From the NCBI GenBank assembly GCA_023411795.1, contig JAEYOK010000030.1:4042-68041 (forward strand): a stretch of DNA of 64,000 nucleotides, given 5' to 3'. The translations under genes and the position numbers were made by a program. This document shows positions 60,842-64,000 of the stretch, in pieces. The stretch comes from Bacillota bacterium (GTDB lineage: Bacteria > Bacillota > Clostridia > DSM-8532). The notes beneath the pieces were generated by a model. That model saw only the letters and a list, made by a program, of their open reading frames with translations. It did not search any database and was not told where the DNA came from. The stretch's first letter is position 1, and each line of letters opens with the position of its first letter.

Positions 60842-62254
60842 ATGAAGAAGATTAATAGAAAAAGTTTAAAATATGGTTCATATGCCTTTGTTGTGACTGC
60901 TGTAATAGTTGCTATAATAGTGGTGTTCAATGCTGTTTTAGGTCTTGACGTTGTGAGGGATAGGCTTCGTTTTGATATTACAAAAAATCAGTTGTATTCG
61001 TTAAGTGAGACCAGTATTAATTTATTAACAGAACTTGACAAGGATGTCGAGGTTATTATCCTCACAGACGAAAAATATTATCAGGGTACTCAAATACTTG
61101 AGGTCCTCAAGCAATATAACATTAAGAGCAACGGAAAAGTTAAAACTCGCTTTGTGGATATTGAGAAAAATCCCACATTTATTGATAAAGAGCTTGACCC
61201 GGAACAGGTTATGGGGATTGAGGCCGACAGCATCGTTGTTAAATCAGGTAAAAAGATTAAAGTGGTTTCTCAAAATGACATGGTCGAATATGATTACAGC
61301 AACTACAGTACAGATCCATCGGCCCTAAAAATTGAGCAGGTTTTTTCAAGTGCTATAAAAAGTGTTATCTCAGATGTTACTCCAGTAATATATTTTGTGA
61401 CAGGCCATGGTGAAAGAAGTACTGACAGTGAACTCTCAGAATTAAAGAGTACTATTATGGCTAACAACTATGAGGTTAAAGATTTATCACTGGCCAATGC
61501 TGTTCCGGAGGATGCTACCACACTATTCTTTGTAGCCCCGACAACTGATTTACTTGCCAGTGAGATGGAGAACCTTCTGGCTTTCATGGAAGATGGCGGA
61601 GATGCTATATTCCTTATGGATGTACAACAAACAGCAACCGAGTTACCTAATTTTAATACGGTTTTTGAACGCTTTTTACTGGCTATAAATAATGACTATG
61701 TTTTAGAAGGCGACCAGAATTGGTACTACAGCGATTTCAACATCATTATTCCACAACCGAATGATAATGATGTTACCACCAACCTCGACCCAAATTCTTT
61801 GTTTTTATATATGCCTAATTGCAGAAGTGTAGGCATTATACAAGCTTCCCAGGAATGGATAACGACCCAGCCATTATTCATGACATCAACCAAATCCCAG
61901 AGTACTGACCTGTTAACAGGTGAAACACTATCCGGTCCATTCCTTTTAGGAGCGCTTTCTGAGTATAAAGGAACAAAAACAAGTAAGGTTGCCCTTATAG
62001 GTAACTCAGTCTTCATAACCGACGACTGGATGGAGAGTACAAGTTATAACGGAGTTCGTTACATTTTAACAACCTTGAACTGGATGCAGGATAAGGCAGA
62101 TACCATAATTGTTCCATCAAAGAGCCTGGCCTCCGAGCCCATAAATATGACAGAGTCCACCAAATTTATTGCATTTATTATTCTGTCGTTTTTACTCCCC
62201 CTTGCTATCATTGGCCTTGGTGTATTTGTCTGGTATAGGAGGAAGCATCTATGA
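60842..62254 (+). CDS. GldG-family membrane-anchored ABC accessory protein
   Basis: 470 residues. One membrane helix near residues 16-38, the GldG/ABC_transp_aux domain (DITKNQLYSLSETSINLLTE, ELDKDVEVIILTDEKYYQGT, and VIYFVTGHGERS near 183) and a C-terminal helix (IAFIILSFLLPLAIIGLGVF) with a basic end (WYRRKHL). This is the outside part of GldFG-type transporters. ATG 60842 with CAGGGGTGATTGC; GTG 60833 is possible. Overlaps the next gene by 4 bp (ATGA). Confidence 0.9.
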   Translation: MKKINRKSLKYGSYAFVVTAVIVAIIVVFNAVLGLDVVRDRLRFDITKNQLYSLSETSINLLTELDKDVEVIILTDEKYYQGTQILEVLKQYNIKSNGKVKTRFVDIEKNPTFIDKELDPEQVMGIEADSIVVKSGKKIKVVSQNDMVEYDYSNYSTDPSALKIEQVFSSAIKSVISDVTPVIYFVTGHGERSTDSELSELKSTIMANNYEVKDLSLANAVPEDATTLFFVAPTTDLLASEMENLLAFMEDGGDAIFLMDVQQTATELPNFNTVFERFLLAINNDYVLEGDQNWYYSDFNIIIPQPNDNDVTTNLDPNSLFLYMPNCRSVGIIQASQEWITTQPLFMTSTKSQSTDLLTGETLSGPFLLGALSEYKGTKTSKVALIGNSVFITDDWMESTSYNGVRYILTTLNWMQDKADTIIVPSKSLASEPINMTESTKFIAFIILSFLLPLAIIGLGVFVWYRRKHL

Positions 62255-63723
62255 TGAAGAATTGGAAGAAAATCACTATACTTGTGGTTATCTTAGGGGT
62301 CTTCATAGCTGCCTTCATATTCTTAAGCAATAATAATGGCAATAATGGTAGTGGCGATACAGCCACACCTACTCCCAGTGAAACGGTATCATCCACCGAT
62401 GAGGTTAAATTGGTGGACATGGGGTGGCAGGATATAGCCAAAATGATATTGAAGCGTGAGGACGGGGAGATTGTCCTTACCAAGGAAGAAAGAGAGATTG
62501 AAACTCTCGAAACGGATGATGAAGGTAATACGAAGAAGATAACTGAAAAGAAAAAGGTTTGGGTCAGCCCTACTTTTGAAGTGGACAACGACTCAGCCGA
62601 CGATATAGCGCTGGCGGTAGATACCTTAACAACAAAAAGGCTTATTGATGAGAACCCTATGGATTTAACCATTTATGGCCTTAATAATGCTGCTGTTACT
62701 ACCTTTGTTTCCTCTGATGGTAAGGAGATTGGTGTTGAAATAGGCAATCTCACCCCTACCAAGGATAGCTACTACGTGCGTAAGTCAGGTAGTCCTGAAG
62801 TTTATACGATTAGTTCTTATACCGGGGATACATTAAAATACGGAAAGCTAGACATCATGAGTAAAAATCTTTACGGAACCGAAGCTATTTCTCAGGAAGA
62901 TATTAAAACACTGAAATTTAGCAGATCCGGTGAAGTAGTTTTTAATTCGGTGAAGGATACCTCCACGTCAAATTGGATGATAACCGAGCCCTTGGAATGG
63001 GAGGCTGACAGTACGGAGTTGTCTAAGTTTCTAGATTGGCTGTATCAATTTAGAGTACCTGAGTTCGTTGAGGAAAACCCTCAGGATCTTAAAGCTTATG
63101 GTCTTGACAATCCAAAGTATGTTTTTGAGTACACTTTGGGGGACAGGAATTATACATTAAAGCTTGGCAGCCTTAAGGATTCAAAATATTATGCAATGAT
63201 GAATGATGGAACTACTGTTTTCACAGTCAGTTCTTCAGAACTTAATTTTGTTGATTTGCCATTAATGGAGATGGTTTCAGCATTTATATATTTACCTACC
63301 ATATATGATGTGGAGAAGCTCGTGATAGAAATTGATGGCAGAACAGATGTGATGCTTATTAATGAAAGCCAGGAGGAAGGCACCGAAACTATTTTCCAGC
63401 TTAACGGCAAGAAGATGGAAAATGATAATCAGATATCATTGTTCAGAAAATATTATCAAGGTGCCATAGGAATTATGGGCGACAGAATCGATGTAAACGC
63501 AAAACCCCAGGGGGATTGGTTTGCACGGTTCACATATACACGCAAGAAGGCTGATCCTGATAAGGTTGTGACAGTCGAGTTAATACCTACCGAAGACGGG
63601 TATGGATATTATCTTATGAAAAACGGCCAATATTCAGGTATGGTAATGGGGAAGAGAAAGCTCGATGATGAGTCAAACACAGGAATTCGTACAGCATACA
63701 AGAACCTGATGGAAGCGCTTTAG
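62251..63723 (+). CDS. DUF4340 protein, membrane-anchored
   Basis: 490 residues. One N-terminal membrane helix (ITILVVILGVFIAAFIFL) then a Thr/Ser-rich spacer. DUF4340 repeats follow: DIALAVDTLTTKRLIDENP and DLTIYGLNNAAVTTFVSSDG with GNLTPTKDSYYVRKSGSPEVY, and a second set near 240-330 (WLYQFRVPEFVEENPQDLKA, YGLDNPKYVFEYTLGDR). DUF4340 proteins nearly always accompany GldG-type genes. The function is not known. AGGAGGAAGCATCT precedes tandem ATGs at 62251 and 62254. Confidence 0.9.
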   Translation: MMKNWKKITILVVILGVFIAAFIFLSNNNGNNGSGDTATPTPSETVSSTDEVKLVDMGWQDIAKMILKREDGEIVLTKEEREIETLETDDEGNTKKITEKKKVWVSPTFEVDNDSADDIALAVDTLTTKRLIDENPMDLTIYGLNNAAVTTFVSSDGKEIGVEIGNLTPTKDSYYVRKSGSPEVYTISSYTGDTLKYGKLDIMSKNLYGTEAISQEDIKTLKFSRSGEVVFNSVKDTSTSNWMITEPLEWEADSTELSKFLDWLYQFRVPEFVEENPQDLKAYGLDNPKYVFEYTLGDRNYTLKLGSLKDSKYYAMMNDGTTVFTVSSSELNFVDLPLMEMVSAFIYLPTIYDVEKLVIEIDGRTDVMLINESQEEGTETIFQLNGKKMENDNQISLFRKYYQGAIGIMGDRIDVNAKPQGDWFARFTYTRKKADPDKVVTVELIPTEDGYGYYLMKNGQYSGMVMGKRKLDDESNTGIRTAYKNLMEAL

Positions 63724-63730
63724 ACATGGG

Positions 63731-63757
63731 TAGACACGGGGACGGTTCTGCTGTCTA
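63731..63757. repeat. REP-like single unit, GGGGACGGT core (copy 3)
   Basis: TAGACA, then CGGGGACGGTTCTGC, then TGTCTA: complementary hexamers flank the same core as copies at 33617 and 45832. It lies 7 bp after the DUF4340 stop. No inverted partner is seen in the following 120 bp. Confidence 0.7.
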
Positions 63758-63840
63758 ATCACTGAAAAATTTGAAACTTGCGTATGCAGCAGATAGGATA
63801 CGTGGCTACGCGAGGGAAATACTATCCCATTGATTACAGA

Positions 63841-63875
63841 AAAGAGGGTTGATATAAGTGTCAGCCCTCTTTTAA
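63841..63875 (+). terminator. intrinsic terminator immediately before the intron
   Basis: AAGAGGGTTGA pairs with TCAGCCCTCTT (one G-U) around TATAAGTG, then TTTTAATAT. It probably ends the Gld-type operon. Confidence 0.85.
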
Positions 63876-63878
63876 TAT

Positions 63879-64000
63879 GTGCGCCCGGCGGGCGCACGTT
63901 CCAATGGGTGCAAATCCCTAATCCGCCCGGTAGTGGGAAGGATATAGCCGAAGGCAAGGGTGTCCATCGTGAGGTGGAATCTGAAGGAAGCCGGATGTCG
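63879..64000 (+). mobile_element. 5' end of a group II intron, cut by the window edge
   Basis: GTGCGCCCGGCGGGCGCAC at 63879 carries the GUGYG 5' splice-site consensus and folds into a strong hairpin. The rest, with GCCGAAGGCAAGGG then TGTCCATCGTGAGGTGG and CTGAAGGAAGCCGGATG, has the sequence character of group II intron domain I. The intron begins 3 bp beyond a terminator, as class C introns do. The reverse transcriptase would be to the right and is not visible. Confidence 0.75.

Noticed and set aside
1..64000. CRISPR arrays, tRNA/rRNA genes and prophage structural genes
   Set aside because: No regularly spaced repeats, tRNA cloverleaf-like segments or phage gene clusters were seen.

Overview
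The window reads as chromosome of an anaerobic, spore-forming, low-GC Firmicute of class Clostridia. The grounds are AT-rich codon use, strong GGAGG-type ribosome binding sites, a pyruvate:ferredoxin oxidoreductase, a T-box leader on ileS, an S-layer-anchored glycosidase, a Spo0E-like phosphatase with Spo0A boxes, and small DUF3787 (spore-surface type) proteins. Genus is not determinable from sequence alone; an Acetivibrio/Ruminiclostridium-like lineage is only a guess. No rRNA, tRNA, CRISPR array or prophage was found. The only mobile DNA seen is the 5' end of a group II intron at the right edge, plus three copies of a REP-like palindromic repeat.

Layout. 1-3420: a 5'-truncated PLD-nuclease/SF2 helicase/DUF3427 protein followed by a NUDIX hydrolase. 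3493-7072: an MFS transporter operon with two unknown envelope genes, a DUF2500 protein, a flavodoxin and a DUF3787 protein. 7173-12611: nifJ and a divergent ABC exporter. 12684-24278: an envelope region made of LemA, a DUF2207 protein, a 7TM histidine kinase, a convergent OmpR-type regulator, two tandem DUF2442-like proteins and a run of lipoproteins/secreted proteins. Two copies of one 18-bp palindrome sit in front of its two arms. 24362-30398: DUF2974 hydrolase, aldose epimerase, DUF4080 radical SAM protein and the xpaC-telA pair. 30420-33606: T-box and ileS. 33715-38835: MoxR, DUF58, membrane protein and SLH-GH18. 38852-41424: MBOAT and DHHW acyltransferase pair. 41669-44800: three overlapping M42 aminopeptidase genes. 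44909-54514: glycogen genes (intracellular CBM25 protein, glgA, glgP) interspersed with a Cys-rich small protein, a split ThrE exporter, prfB with its programmed frameshift, and a DacF-fold protein that has lost its catalytic motifs. 54890-58964: thioredoxin, DivIVA-like protein, Lrp regulator plus aminotransferase, Spo0E-like protein and FabI. 59176-63723: a GldA/F/G-type ABC system with a DUF4340 protein. 63731-64000: REP unit, terminator and group II intron 5' end.

How genes work together. The best candidate for an undescribed system is the two-component envelope module at 12684-23395. Kinase and regulator sit between two identical palindromes of the form TTACA-N4-TGTAA, each 40 bp upstream of a shared CTGATAT motif. 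This suggests one regulator drives both LemA/DUF2207/kinase and the tandem small proteins plus lipoproteins. Other points worth a second look are the Spo0A-box pair in front of the Spo0E-like gene, the catalytically dead DacF homologue, the cytoplasmic starch-binding protein beside glgA, and the REP units whose flanking arms covary between copies.
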